Assembly: GCA_004295085.1 (NCBI GenBank)
Contig: SHNF01000002.1
Location: 248,001 to 312,000, forward strand
Source of the DNA: Planctomycetota bacterium
GTDB lineage: Bacteria > Planctomycetota > UBA1135
Reading direction: 5' to 3'
Length of the DNA stretch: 64,000 nt
The position numbers were made by a program, and so were the translations under genes. Positions 27,886-36,876 of this stretch are shown in pieces. The notes beneath the pieces are model-generated. The model was not told where the DNA came from. It was given only the letters and a program-made list of their open reading frames with translations, and ran no database searches. Each line of letters starts with the position of its first letter. Within the stretch, counting starts at the first letter, position 1.

Positions 27886-27895
27886 ATCGGCCTCC

Positions 27896-28885
27896 TCAGG
27901 ACAGGAACCGGCGGACGAGGGCCTTGACCCGGTCGTCCGTGCTCGCATTCACCAGCAACTCGCGGGCCACCCCGATCGCCGCCAGGGCCTCGACCGCGTA
28001 CTCCCGAACGGGTTCCGGCCGCTCGCGCAACTGGCTGCGATCCGCCGCCTCGGCCTGGTCCGCTTCCGCCCGTTCCTGGTCGACGCGCTGATTGAACACG
28101 ATCTCCTGGCGCGCGCTCTTGAACAACACTGCGGCAATCCGATCCCGGTCGATGTCGCTCACGGCCTCGACGACCTTCCGGGTGGCCAGTCCTACGCCCT
28201 TTGAGATTGCAACACCAGCGGCCGCGCCCCCGCCGGCGAGAGCCAATCCCACGGCGACGGGTGGCGCCGCCGCGGTCGCAACGGCCGCGACCAGGAATGG
28301 AGTGGCGGCGGCGGCGCCAAAGGAAACGGCGACGGAGGCCCCGATGGAGGTGGCCTGACCACTCGCCTTTGCGTCCCGGATGCGGGCGACTCGGGAGATC
28401 GCCTCCTTGAGCTCCGCGGCGCGGCCCTCATAGACGTTCGCGCCAGCGGGGATTTTGTCCGAGAGGGCGCGGAGGGACATCGCACCGGCTTCGGTATGAG
28501 CCATGTTCAGCACGTTGGGCCCCTGCGATGCCATGATTCCGGGGACTCCAGCCACCGCCGCCGTGAGCCTGCCAACGACCTGCCCTGCCGTCGCGCGAGT
28601 GCCCGTCATGCCCCAATTGCGATAGCGCTGGTGCCCAAGCTGCCGCGTCGCCGCGATTTCTGCTGGGGTCTGCGGAATGAGGAGGTCACGGTCGTCGTCC
28701 TCCGGCTCACCCTGCAGAAAGCGCGCCAGCGAGTCGGCCTGTGCCGGGTCGTCCGCCGCCTGCGCAAGGCGGGCCACTTCCCCGGTCGCCTCATCCAGCC
28801 GCGTGTCGAGGTCGGGCTCGTCGGGGTCCTCGGGCAGCCGTTGATTCGAGGCACGGCCGGTAATGCGTTGCCAGAACGTGGGCAT
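27896..28885 (-). CDS. Unknown protein with glycine/alanine-rich hydrophobic hairpin
   Basis: This 329-residue protein has an acidic N-terminal third. A central hydrophobic Ala/Gly-rich segment (about 190-245, FLVAAVATAAAPPVAVGLAL then GGGAAAGVAISKG) could form two membrane-inserting helices. The C-terminal part is charged and helical (about 250-329). There is no signal peptide. The glycine-zipper hairpin resembles pore-forming or phage/contractile-system proteins, but no family was recognised. It is the first gene of a coupled pair with the 1501-aa protein (TGAGGAGG junction). Confidence 0.55.
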   Translation of the reverse strand: MPTFWQRITGRASNQRLPEDPDEPDLDTRLDEATGEVARLAQAADDPAQADSLARFLQGEPEDDDRDLLIPQTPAEIAATRQLGHQRYRNWGMTGTRATAGQVVGRLTAAVAGVPGIMASQGPNVLNMAHTEAGAMSLRALSDKIPAGANVYEGRAAELKEAISRVARIRDAKASGQATSIGASVAVSFGAAAATPFLVAAVATAAAPPVAVGLALAGGGAAAGVAISKGVGLATRKVVEAVSDIDRDRIAAVLFKSARQEIVFNQRVDQERAEADQAEAADRSQLRERPEPVREYAVEALAAIGVARELLVNASTDDRVKALVRRFLS

Positions 28886-29112
28886 ACGGAACCCCAGGGT
28901 GCTTCATTTGTCAGCCGATTCGAAGGCACAAGAGTATCCTCGGCGCCAAGGCACGTCCACACCCCACAGTCCACTTCCGAAGTCGACTGCACTCTGCATC
29001 GAGTCTGCCTGCCTGCGCGCGTCTACCGGGCTGCAGGTGTCGCACCCGCTGCGTCTGCTGCGGCTATGCTGCGGCCCGGCAGGGATCAGCCTGACCGCGG
29101 AGAGAAGTCCCC
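28886..29112. other. Divergent promoter region
   Basis: About 227 bp separate the divergently transcribed 329-aa gene and the methyltransferase at 29113. A GGAGAGA lies 10 bases before the latter start. No clear sigma-70 boxes or operators were identified. Confidence 0.4.
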
Positions 29113-29892
29113 ATGGTGGAACAGAATACCGGGCCTGCGGACGCGAGCGCCGAGGGCAGGAGCGACCACGCGTTCTCCAATGTCTACGACGACGAGGCTC
29201 GCGCCGCCTCCTACGCCGGCCTCGAGTTTCCCGGGACCTACTTCCTTGCCTACCGCGACCTTCCCGCACTCCTACGGGAGCACGTCCGCGGCCGCAAGGC
29301 CATCGACTTCGGCTGCGGGACCGGACGCTCCACACGCTTCCTGCGACGGCTCGGCTTCGACGTCGTAGGCGTGGACATCTCCGCGCCCATGCTGGCACGG
29401 GCGCAGGAACGCGATCCTGGCGGGGACTACCGCCTGGTCCAGGACGGCACGCTCGGCGGGCTCGCGGCGGGTGCCTTCGATCTCGTGCTGTCGGCCTTCA
29501 CCTTTGACAATGTTCCGACGCTCGAGAGGAAGGTCGCGCTGTTCCGTACCGTGAGAGACCTGCTCAACGACCGAGGACGCATCGTGAACCTGGTGTCTGC
29601 TCCGGAGATCTACGTTCACGAATGGACCTCGTTCTCCACCAGGGATTTCCCGGAGAACCGCCGCGCGCACAGCGGCGACACGGTCCGGATCGTGATGCTC
29701 GATGTGAAGGACCGGCGGCCCGTGGAGGACATCCTGTGGACCGATGACGACTATCGCGAGGTCTACCGGCGCGCCGGCCTGACGCCGATCCACATCACCC
29801 GTCCGCTCGCAGATGGCAGCGAGCCATTCCACTGGGTGAGCGAAACCACGGTCGCCCCGTGGGCGATCTATGTTCTCGCTCGCGCCGGGTAG
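29113..29892 (+). CDS. Class I SAM-dependent methyltransferase
   Basis: This 259-residue protein has motif I AIDFGCGTGRSTRFLRRLGF (about 58-77), the beta-2 acidic residue in VVGVDIS, and LVLSAFTFDNVP at motif II. The N-terminal region (YDDEARAASYAGLEFPGTY) resembles small-molecule methyltransferases acting on natural products or quinones. The start has a GGAGAGA Shine-Dalgarno. It is monocistronic and ends in a hairpin terminator. The substrate is unknown. Confidence 0.82.
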   Translation: MVEQNTGPADASAEGRSDHAFSNVYDDEARAASYAGLEFPGTYFLAYRDLPALLREHVRGRKAIDFGCGTGRSTRFLRRLGFDVVGVDISAPMLARAQERDPGGDYRLVQDGTLGGLAAGAFDLVLSAFTFDNVPTLERKVALFRTVRDLLNDRGRIVNLVSAPEIYVHEWTSFSTRDFPENRRAHSGDTVRIVMLDVKDRRPVEDILWTDDDYREVYRRAGLTPIHITRPLADGSEPFHWVSETTVAPWAIYVLARAG

Positions 29893-29920
29893 CCACCCAG
29901 GCGCCATTGGCGCGTTGCCA

Positions 29921-29952
29921 GCCTGGTCAGGACGATCCCGTCCTGACCAGGC
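29921..29952. terminator. Bidirectional hairpin terminator
   Basis: GCCTGGTCAGGACG, loop ATCC, CGTCCTGACCAGGC: a perfect 14-bp stem between two convergent genes. No T-tract follows, as is common in high-GC genomes. Confidence 0.75.
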
Positions 29953-29963
29953 CGACGCCGTGG

Positions 29964-30671
29964 CTAGTCGCGACCGACGCGAACCGGCTTGACCAGCACG
30001 GTGAAGGTGTGGTTCACGAACGAACCGACGCCGAAAATCATGTAGGCGGTGCGCTGCTGCAGGTTCAGCCCGTACGGGCCGAATCTCGGCTCGCTCGCGC
30101 CGGCAGAGTAGAGCCACATCCGCCAGACTCCCGCGAGCAGTTCGCCTCCAACCTGGTCGCCGTTCGTGATGCCCTGCATGGTCACGACTTCGGGCCCAAG
30201 CTTGTGATGCATTTCGACATCCGCCGGTGTCGCGTAGGCGACGTGGTGGATGGTGGCACGCGAGCGCTCGGGGGTGACGGGGCTCAAGTCCTCCACGAAC
30301 GAGCTCAACGCGAGCTCGCCGGTGTCGGTGAGGTGCGCCACGATCGCGTAGGAAATGTCCGCCTCCAGCTGGAAGTTATTGACGATGAGCGGCGGCTGCG
30401 AGCCCGGGTTGAGGAGGTCGGCCGGCCGCACCTCGACCAGGTAGGGGCCCGGCGTGCAGGGCAGAGGCCCTTCGATGACGCCGAAAGGCACGTTGGCGAA
30501 GAGGCAGGTGCCGTTGAAGGTGACGTCCACCGGCAGTTCCGGTGGCTGGTTGATGTCCTGGCCTGGTATGCCATGGACCAGGTACACGGTCGAGTCTTGT
30601 GCGGCGAGTTGCGTCGCGCCGAGACCGGACAGGATTGCAGCCAGGGAGACGAATCGGAGGAGTCGGTTCAT
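29964..30671 (-). CDS. Secreted DUF4397-type protein
   Basis: This 235-residue protein is read from the ATG at 30671, where a signal peptide begins (MNRLLRFVSLAAILSGLG, cleavage near QLAAQ). The mature part has the DUF4397 hallmarks: VYLVHGIPGQD at the start, VDVTFNG, and a second half resembling the same fold (SRATIHHVAYATPADVEMH). The family is extracellular, with no known activity. Upstream frame extension runs into the repeat at 30724 and was rejected. Confidence 0.75.
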   Translation of the reverse strand: MNRLLRFVSLAAILSGLGATQLAAQDSTVYLVHGIPGQDINQPPELPVDVTFNGTCLFANVPFGVIEGPLPCTPGPYLVEVRPADLLNPGSQPPLIVNNFQLEADISYAIVAHLTDTGELALSSFVEDLSPVTPERSRATIHHVAYATPADVEMHHKLGPEVVTMQGITNGDQVGGELLAGVWRMWLYSAGASEPRFGPYGLNLQQRTAYMIFGVGSFVNHTFTVLVKPVRVGRD

Positions 30672-30723
30672 GGTCCAAAGACGAATTACAGGTCCGAGTG
30701 AGTGTTGACGGAGTGCCTCGATG

Positions 30724-30815
30724 GGTGGTTTCTCCATCAACCGTTGTGATCCTTCAGTCTGGGCGCGGGCGCCAGAATCAACGCGCCCCCCACTGCCCGA
30801 TCAACAGGCGCGATC
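30724..30815 (+). repeat. Solo left end of the IS1-like element family
   Basis: TTTCTCCATCAACCGTTGTG followed by a similar subterminal region (TGCCCGATCAACAGGCGCGA) matches the left ends at 13240 and 15537. No matching right end was found nearby. It sits in the divergent promoter region between the DUF4397 and beta-helix genes. Confidence 0.65.
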
Positions 30816-30976
30816 GGCTCGACAGTAATCGCAGTGGATGAGTAACTCCTGCCCCTCGCCCTGCCAAGCCTCATTTTTCGCCGCGAGCTGCCGCCAGCAA
30901 TAGCATGCCGCCGACCCAGGCCTGAGAATCGGCTGGCTGGTTGAGGCTTCCGGGAGGCCCTGTGCGCTCTAGGAGC

Positions 30977-31014
<38 letters not shown>

Positions 31015-31046
31015 GAGGCACTGTCCTCATGGAGAGGATCCCCAAG

Positions 31047-33026
31047 ATGACTACCACCCAAACCGTTCGAATTGCCGTCACCCTTCTCGCGCTGGCCGGG
31101 ATGGTTCGTGCCGCCGGCGCTCAGTCGATCATCGTCGACACCGCCAACGACGTGGTCGACTTTGGCGGCGCCCAGACGGTCGCGGACCTGCCTGGTCCGG
31201 ACGGCAGGGTCTCGCTGCCCGAAGCCGGGCTGGCCTCCGACAACACGCCGGGAGTGCAGACCATCGGCTTCCACGTGCCCCAGAGCGAATGGGAGTACCA
31301 GTGGCTCTTCCCCGGGCGCGCGGTCCTGCGGCCGTTCCTGGGTTTCCGCGTCTTCGACACGGCGATCCTCGACGGCACGACCCAGACGGCCTTCACCGGG
31401 GAGACGAACCCCGAGGGCGGCGGCGAGGTCGTGATCTGGGCCGAGACGTACCTCATCGACAACGTGGGCGGCGTGATGCGCGGCTTCGACAACGCCAGCA
31501 TCCACGTCAGCGGCGGCTCGGCCAACGTGATTCAGGGCAACACGCAGTCCAATATCGAGATCTACGATTCCCCGTTCACCCTCATCGGTGGCACGAATCC
31601 CGGGGAGGGCAACACCTGCGGTACGATCAAGATCGACCGCTCGAACAACAACGTCGTCGTCGGGAACACGACCACGCGCGTGCGCGTGCTCGGGTGGTTC
31701 GGCGGCGGGCAGCCCGCGGTCAACAACCGCATCGGTGGACCCACGCCGGCCGAGCGCAACTACATCACGGGCTATGGCACGTGGAGCGAGGAAGGCTACC
31801 CTGGCGGGACGACGGTCCAGATCTTCGATTCCATCGGCACCATCGTGGAGAACAACTGGATCGGCACGACCCCTGACGGGCTCGCCCAGGGCAACCTGGC
31901 CTCCACGCAGGGGATCGGTCTCGAAGGCGAGAACCATGACGTGATCGTCCGCAACAACCGGATCGCTGGAATCCTGGGGCACGGTATCGGCCCGCACTAC
32001 GCCGGCTGGCTGGTCGGCAGCGCCATCGACATCTACGGAATCGGCAGCGGCATCACGCTGGTCGGCAACACGATCGGCTTGAATGCCAATGACGAGCCGG
32101 TGCTGGGCAGCGTCACGGGGATCATGACCAGGAACTACTACCTCGGCCCGATCCAGAACGTCGTCATCGGCGGAACGGCGGCGGGAGAAGGCAACGTGAT
32201 CGCGGGGCACCTGGCCTCGGGCATCAGCGTGGCCAACACGTATTCCGGTGTCCGCATCGCCGGCAACGCAATCCACGACAACGGCGCCCTGGGCGTCGAT
32301 CTGATCACCGACGGCTTCCTGACCGGCGTCACGCCCAACGACCCGCTCGACGCCGACTCTGGCGGCAACGGGCTGCAGAACTTCCCCGTGATTCAGTCCG
32401 CCACCGCTCAGGGCAGCTCGGTGCGCATCCGCGGCGGCCTCAACTCCAGCGCGCTGGCGCAGTTCACGCTCGAGTTCTTCGCTTCACCCACCGCCGATCC
32501 CTCCGGCCACGGCGAAGGCCAACTTCATCTCGGCTCCACCAGCGTCCAAACCAACGCCGCCGGCAACGCTGCCTTCGACGTGACCCTTCCGGCCAGCGTT
32601 CCAGCCGGTTGGGTGGCGACCTCCACCGCCACCCTCGAGCCGCTCGGCTCGACCTCGGAATTCTCCGCCGCGGTGACCATCGATGGTCTGCGCCTGGAAC
32701 TGCTCGACGACCTGGTGCGCGGCAATCCCGCCGAGCTGCAGGTCACCGGCGCGCTCGGCGGCGAGACCGTCTGGTTCCTGTACAGCACCGCCGGCACCGG
32801 CTCCGGGCCGTGTCCGCCGCAGCTCGGCGGCCTGTGCCTCGACCTGCTGGCGCCCGTGCAGACCCTGGGCTCCGCCGCCGCCGACACCGGCGGCACCGCC
32901 ACATTCACCGGCATCGTGCCGGCCGGCGCACCGCTGATCGCCGTGCACTTCCAGGCCGTGGTTCGCCGCGGCCCCGGTGGTGCCGATTCGGCCAAGACCG
33001 CCACTGTGAGCGCAACGATCTCGTAG
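31047..33026 (+). CDS. Secreted right-handed beta-helix protein
   Basis: This ~659-residue protein has a signal peptide ending near AAGAQ. The ATG at 31047 is preferred because GAGAGGA lies ~9 bases upstream. An ATG at 31029 is also possible. The body is a parallel beta-helix with asparagine ladders (NNNVVVGNTT, VIVRNNRIAGI, ITLVGNTIGLN, VRIAGNAIHDNGALG). It is followed by a beta-domain and a C-terminal module (TGSGPCPPQLGGLCLDLL) seen in secreted Planctomycetota/Myxococcota-type proteins. It is paralogous to the 53221-54936 protein (both have GGAQTVADLPGPDG-type starts). Likely role: surface or polysaccharide binding. Catalysis is not evident. Confidence 0.8.
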   Translation: MTTTQTVRIAVTLLALAGMVRAAGAQSIIVDTANDVVDFGGAQTVADLPGPDGRVSLPEAGLASDNTPGVQTIGFHVPQSEWEYQWLFPGRAVLRPFLGFRVFDTAILDGTTQTAFTGETNPEGGGEVVIWAETYLIDNVGGVMRGFDNASIHVSGGSANVIQGNTQSNIEIYDSPFTLIGGTNPGEGNTCGTIKIDRSNNNVVVGNTTTRVRVLGWFGGGQPAVNNRIGGPTPAERNYITGYGTWSEEGYPGGTTVQIFDSIGTIVENNWIGTTPDGLAQGNLASTQGIGLEGENHDVIVRNNRIAGILGHGIGPHYAGWLVGSAIDIYGIGSGITLVGNTIGLNANDEPVLGSVTGIMTRNYYLGPIQNVVIGGTAAGEGNVIAGHLASGISVANTYSGVRIAGNAIHDNGALGVDLITDGFLTGVTPNDPLDADSGGNGLQNFPVIQSATAQGSSVRIRGGLNSSALAQFTLEFFASPTADPSGHGEGQLHLGSTSVQTNAAGNAAFDVTLPASVPAGWVATSTATLEPLGSTSEFSAAVTIDGLRLELLDDLVRGNPAELQVTGALGGETVWFLYSTAGTGSGPCPPQLGGLCLDLLAPVQTLGSAAADTGGTATFTGIVPAGAPLIAVHFQAVVRRGPGGADSAKTATVSATIS

Positions 33027-33028
33027 CC

Positions 33029-33062
33029 GGGGCGCCAGGGGGAAACGCACCCCCAGCGCCCC
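33029..33062. terminator. Hairpin terminator between convergent genes
   Basis: GGGGCGCCAGGGGG pairs with CCCCCAGCGCCCC around AAACGCA, with one mismatch. It lies directly after the beta-helix stop and ahead of the converging FG-GAP remnant. Confidence 0.75.
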
Positions 33063-33101
33063 ATGACCAGGCGAGGCACCATCCTCCCTGTGGGAGGCAG
33101 C

Positions 33102-34205
33102 CTACTGGAAGATGCACACGACGAGGTTGCTGAAGCGGCCGGTCTGCACCTCGACGGCCGGCAAGCGCAGACCCAGTCCCTGCAAGTGCGCAGGGGCCTG
33201 GCCGGCGATCTGGGCTCGGCCTCCCGCATCGGCAATGGCGAAGCGCAGTGGCTGGGCGTCCTCGATGCTCGCCAGCGCCTGCCGTCCTCCGGCACAGGGG
33301 ACTGCCGTCACGCCGGTTCCCAGGCCGGCCAGGAACAGCTCTCTGCGACCGGGTTCGCAGCCGGTGAGCGCCAGGGTGTTGTTGACGCCGGCCTGCCCTG
33401 GAGTCGGACTTCCCAGGCTCAGTGGCACCGGGCTGCTGCCGAAGACACGGACCGTGCGGACCGACTCGGCCCCGACAATGAGGTCGGCGTAACCGTCGGC
33501 ATTCACATCTCCGGCTCCGCTCACCGAGATGCCAAAGTGGGAAGCCCACGAGTCCCCATACCAGGTATAGAGAATGGAGCCGTCGAGTCCGGACAGAACT
33601 CGCGCGCTGCCAGCCGAGTTGTTGTCCGAAGCATGCCAGGCACCGGCGATGACATCGTCATGGCCGTCGGCGTTAGTGTCGCCGGCACCGCTGACCGAGT
33701 AACCGAAGTTGTCAACGCCCGCATCTCCATACCAGGTATGCAGGATGGAGCCGTCCAAGCCGGAGTACACGCGGGCACTCCCGTTGGCGGAGCCGGAGAT
33801 TTCGCCCCACGGGGCTCCCACAACGACATCGTCATGGCCGTCGGCGTTCACGTCGCCGGCATCGCTCACGGAGTACCCGAATTGGTCGCGCTCCGAGTCC
33901 GCGTACCAGGTGTAGAGGACGGAACCATCGATTCCGGAGAACACCTGAGCCATTCCGGCTTCGTAACCAGAGTGGTTGTCGAAGCGAGCGCCAACAATAG
34001 CGTCATCGTAGCCATCGGCATTCACGTCGCCGGCACCGCTGACTGAAACGCCAAATTGCCCACCACCGTACCAGGTGTGGAGAACTGTGCCGTCGAAGCC
34101 TGAAAATACTCGCGCGTAGGCGTTGCCGGCCGCCCCGACGGCACCCACGATGGCATCGGGGTAACCATCGGCATTCACGTCGCCGGCACCACTGACGGCG
34201 GCGCT
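33102..34205 (-). pseudogene. 5'-truncated FG-GAP repeat protein
   Basis: About five FG-GAP repeats remain, with a near-perfect internal repeat (GAGDVNADGYDDAIVGA, GAGDTNADGHDDVIAGA). They are followed by the secreted-protein C-terminal domain (LFLAGLGTGVTAVPCAGGR). The frame enters mid-repeat at ~34205, and upstream sequence is unrelated. No signal peptide is left, so a functional secreted product is unlikely. Unlike copies 1 and 2, it carries the cysteine-containing version of the C-terminal domain. Confidence 0.75.
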
Positions 34206-34655
34206 TCCAGCTTTCCCTGGGCGACTAACCCGTGCCCCCCGCTTTGCCAGGTTTTCTTATTCGCCGGTGAAGGAGACCCGCAGGCAGTTGGCGGCGCTGG
34301 AGCTCCTTGCCGCAGCGGCACGTCCGCCGCTTGGCGCGCCCGGTGATCGGGGGTCGCGCGAGTCGCAGCCCGGGGGAGCTGGCACGCGTCCTCCGCCCGT
34401 CCTGGGCGTCCTTGACTGCGCGCTCAGGGCTGCACCGCTGCGGCATTGCAGAACGCGTAGGTTCTTGGATTCGTTCCGCGGTCATAGAACGCCTCGTGTC
34501 TCCCTTCCCTGCGGCCTGGTGAGCCAATACAACCAGCGCCGGAAAAACTTACGTGGAATGTTTGTAATTTCTATCCAAACGAGGCCTGATTTCGTGCCAA
34601 GACCGTTCACGGCCCGCCGCCGGCACCCTGGCACGCCCGTTGCTGACCGTGGTGC
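34206..34655. other. Gene-poor segment at a breakpoint
   Basis: No family was recognised. A minus-strand frame (34225-34527) contains TCRCGKELQRRQ and may be a decayed zinc-binding gene end. This is where the FG-GAP gene lost its 5' half. Confidence 0.35.
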
Positions 34656-34919
34656 ATGGCACCCCGCATTCCTCCTCCTCCCGCCGTCTCTGCCGAGGCT
34701 GACCTGAATGTCCTCGTGGCGGCCTTGTCCAGAGTCCAGCGGGCCATCGGCAACTCGGCCAAGCGCTTTGCGCGCAGTACGGATTGGCTGCGCATCGATG
34801 AGAGTGAGCCGACGCGGGAGCGGAGACGGCAGGCAGCCGCGATCAGGCTGCGTCGCAGGAGAGCAGCCGAGGCCGCAGCGGCGGACCTCGTCGCAGGGCT
34901 CATGGGCGCGCGCATGTGA
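34656..34919 (+). CDS. Possible 87-aa basic helical protein
   Basis: The frame reads LNVLVAALSRVQRAIGNSA, FARSTDWLRIDESEP and a final Arg/Ala-rich helix. Amino-acid use is protein-like, but there is no ribosome binding site and no known family. The following 200 bp to the lipoprotein gene hold nothing else that I recognise. Confidence 0.35.
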   Translation: MAPRIPPPPAVSAEADLNVLVAALSRVQRAIGNSAKRFARSTDWLRIDESEPTRERRRQAAAIRLRRRRAAEAAAADLVAGLMGARM

Positions 34920-35118
34920 CCGTCCCGGCGCGCTACCTGCCTTCTGGATCCAGCGGCGGAAAAGTCGTGCCCCCGGCGCCAAGCGGCGGCGTAGAAAACC
35001 TTGAGACGGAGCGGAGCGATCTGCGACGACTTGAGAAGTGCCCGTAGGCCTTCGGACCTCACGGGGATGAAGCATTCCGGTTGCAGAAGCACGGTTGCAG
35101 AAGCAAGGAGAAAGAAGC

Positions 35119-35436
35119 ATGAAGAATTCGCTGCTATGCCTGAGCCTGCTTGCCGGACTCACGGGCGTCGCCTGCCAGGACCAGCGGGAGGATGAAGGCG
35201 CCACCCGCATCCCGGCTTACGAGGTTCCGCAAGCCGTGCGCGACGCCGCGATGGTGCGGATCCCGGGTCTGGAGATCCACTGGGCCGAGGAGCACGGTGA
35301 CGCCTACTGCGTCCACGGCACCGTAGCCGGGCAGGCGCGTCGCGTCGTGATCGATCCCGGCGACCTGAAGACCACCGACTACGACGACGAGCGCGACTAC
35401 CGCCTGCATGACGAGGACGACGCGGAAGCCCGCTGA
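35119..35436 (+). CDS. Small lipoprotein
   Basis: This 105-residue protein has a lipoprotein signal (MKNSLLCLSLLAGLTGVAC, lipobox LTGVAC). The AAGGAG 8 bases before the ATG fixes the start. The mature part (VPQAVRDAAMVRIPGLEI, then a beta-rich tail) resembles PepSY-like/BLIP-like folds and shares its layout with the convergent lipoprotein at 35493-36080. It should be anchored in a cell membrane facing the periplasm. Function is unknown. Confidence 0.65.
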   Translation: MKNSLLCLSLLAGLTGVACQDQREDEGATRIPAYEVPQAVRDAAMVRIPGLEIHWAEEHGDAYCVHGTVAGQARRVVIDPGDLKTTDYDDERDYRLHDEDDAEAR

Positions 35437-35447
35437 ACGTAGCCGTT

Positions 35448-35471
35448 CGGGGAATGACGCGCTCTTCCCCG
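35448..35471. terminator. Hairpin between convergent lipoprotein genes
   Basis: CGGGGAA and TTCCCCG pair around a 10-base loop, 12 bases after the stop of the plus-strand lipoprotein. Confidence 0.5.
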
Positions 35472-35492
35472 GCACCGCCGGTCAGGCCAGTC

Positions 35493-36080
35493 TCACTCCA
35501 CGACGACCTCGATCTCGGCGGGTGTCTCGCGGTAGACGCGCTCCATTCGCCCGTCAGGGTCGAAGATCAGCTTGAAGCGGAAGTCATCCACGGTCTTCTT
35601 GACGTGCCAGGAGACGGTACGGCGCGCGCCGTCCTGGATCTCCTCCCAGGAGGTGACAGTGCCCGGTCCGCGCCAGCCCTTCGCCGCCGTGACGATGGCG
35701 GCGGGCGTCTCGGACTCCGTGCGCACGATCTCGAGCTCATATACCTCGCCGTCCGCGCGCAGCAGCACCTCCATCTCGCGCCCGTCCCGGGTCTTGCCCG
35801 AGGCCTCATAGAAGCGGACGCCGTCGATGTACTCGATCTCGGCCTCGCTCATCGAGGCCAGATGAGTGGCCATCGCGTCCTGGATGGCCTGCGGCAGGGC
35901 CTCGGGCCGGACGTGCAGCTCCACTTCTGCCACTCCCCCGCCCGGCGTCAGGCTGACCTCGATGCGGCCGTCCGCAGGAACCTGCATCACGTCCTCGCCC
36001 AGCTCGGCGGGAAAGGTCGCGCAGGACAGCAAGAGGCCCGAAAGCGGAGAGAGGGTCAAGGCAAGTCGAGCGAGCTTCAT
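35493..36080 (-). CDS. Lipoprotein, possibly PepSY-like
   Basis: This 195-residue protein has the signal MKLARLALTLSPLSGLLLSC (lipobox-like LLSC) and a strong GAGGAGG before the ATG. Two similar alpha/beta segments follow (ALPQAIQDAMATHLA ... RDGREMEVLLRADGEVYELE), as in PepSY or BLIP-like proteins that sit on periplasmic peptidases or sensors. It starts 64 bp after the last gene of the benzoyl-CoA operon on the same strand, so cotranscription is possible. Any role in aromatic metabolism is speculative. Confidence 0.6.
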   Translation of the reverse strand: MKLARLALTLSPLSGLLLSCATFPAELGEDVMQVPADGRIEVSLTPGGGVAEVELHVRPEALPQAIQDAMATHLASMSEAEIEYIDGVRFYEASGKTRDGREMEVLLRADGEVYELEIVRTESETPAAIVTAAKGWRGPGTVTSWEEIQDGARRTVSWHVKKTVDDFRFKLIFDPDGRMERVYRETPAEIEVVVE

Positions 36081-36144
36081 GGCGTTCCTCCTCGGGACTG
36101 AGTCTAGCGGCTGGCAAGCGTCCCGGCTCCGGCTGGGCGCCGCT

Positions 36145-36876
36145 TCAGGAGCAGCCCAGGAACTGGCCGCCGTCCACGCGCAGCACCTGGCCGGTGATCT
36201 GACCGGCCTCCCCGCTGCACAGGAAGACGGTCGCGGCGGCGACGTCCTCCGGCCGGCCCAGGCGGCCGGTGAGGGTCTCGGCCTCCGCGCGCGCGCGGTG
36301 GCCGGGCGACAGCCCGGACGTCATCGGGGTGTCGATCCAGCCGGGCTCGATCACGTTCACGGTGACGCCGTGGCGGCCGAGCTCGCGCGCGGCGCTGCGC
36401 GCCAGGCCGACGAGCCCGGCCTTGCCGGCCGCGTACGCGGTCTGGCCGGCCTTGCCGCGGCTGCCGTTGATGGATCCGATCAGCACGATCCGGCCGAAAC
36501 CGGCCGCGCGCATGGCCGGCGCCGCGGCGTGCAGGCTCAGCCAGGGTCCGCGCAGGTTGACGCGCAGCACCGCGTCGAAATCCTCCGGCGCCAGCTTCCA
36601 GATCACGCCGTCGCGCGTGATCCCGGCGCAGCACACCAGGATCAGCGGCGCCAGCTCGCGATGGAGCTGGTCCACCGCCGCGGCGTCGGCGCAGTCGCTC
36701 TCGAAGGCGCGCGCGGCCCCGGCAAGCGAGCGCTCCAGCGCCCGGGCTTCCGCGGCCTGGCCGAGGTGCGTGAAAGCGACGCGATGGCCGGCGCCGGCGA
36801 GGGCGCGCACCACAGCGGCGCCGATGCCGCCGCTGCCGCCGGTCACGAGCGCGGAACGGCCCGGCGCGCTGCTCAT
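36145..36876 (-). CDS. Short-chain dehydrogenase/reductase at the end of the benzoyl-CoA operon
   Basis: This 243-residue SDR has the NAD(P) motif TGGSGGIG (12-19), CCAGITRDG at the beta-4 position, Ser134, Tyr147 and Lys151 as catalytic triad (YAAGK), and C-terminal VDGGQFLG. It is closest in style to FabG-like 3-oxoacyl reductases or 3-hydroxyacyl-CoA dehydrogenases. Its ATG overlaps the bcrD stop (ATGA). The position suggests a beta-oxidation-type step after ring cleavage, such as oxidation of 3-hydroxypimelyl-CoA. This is an inference. Confidence 0.8.
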   Translation of the reverse strand: MSSAPGRSALVTGGSGGIGAAVVRALAGAGHRVAFTHLGQAAEARALERSLAGAARAFESDCADAAAVDQLHRELAPLILVCCAGITRDGVIWKLAPEDFDAVLRVNLRGPWLSLHAAAPAMRAAGFGRIVLIGSINGSRGKAGQTAYAAGKAGLVGLARSAARELGRHGVTVNVIEPGWIDTPMTSGLSPGHRARAEAETLTGRLGRPEDVAAATVFLCSGEAGQITGQVLRVDGGQFLGCS

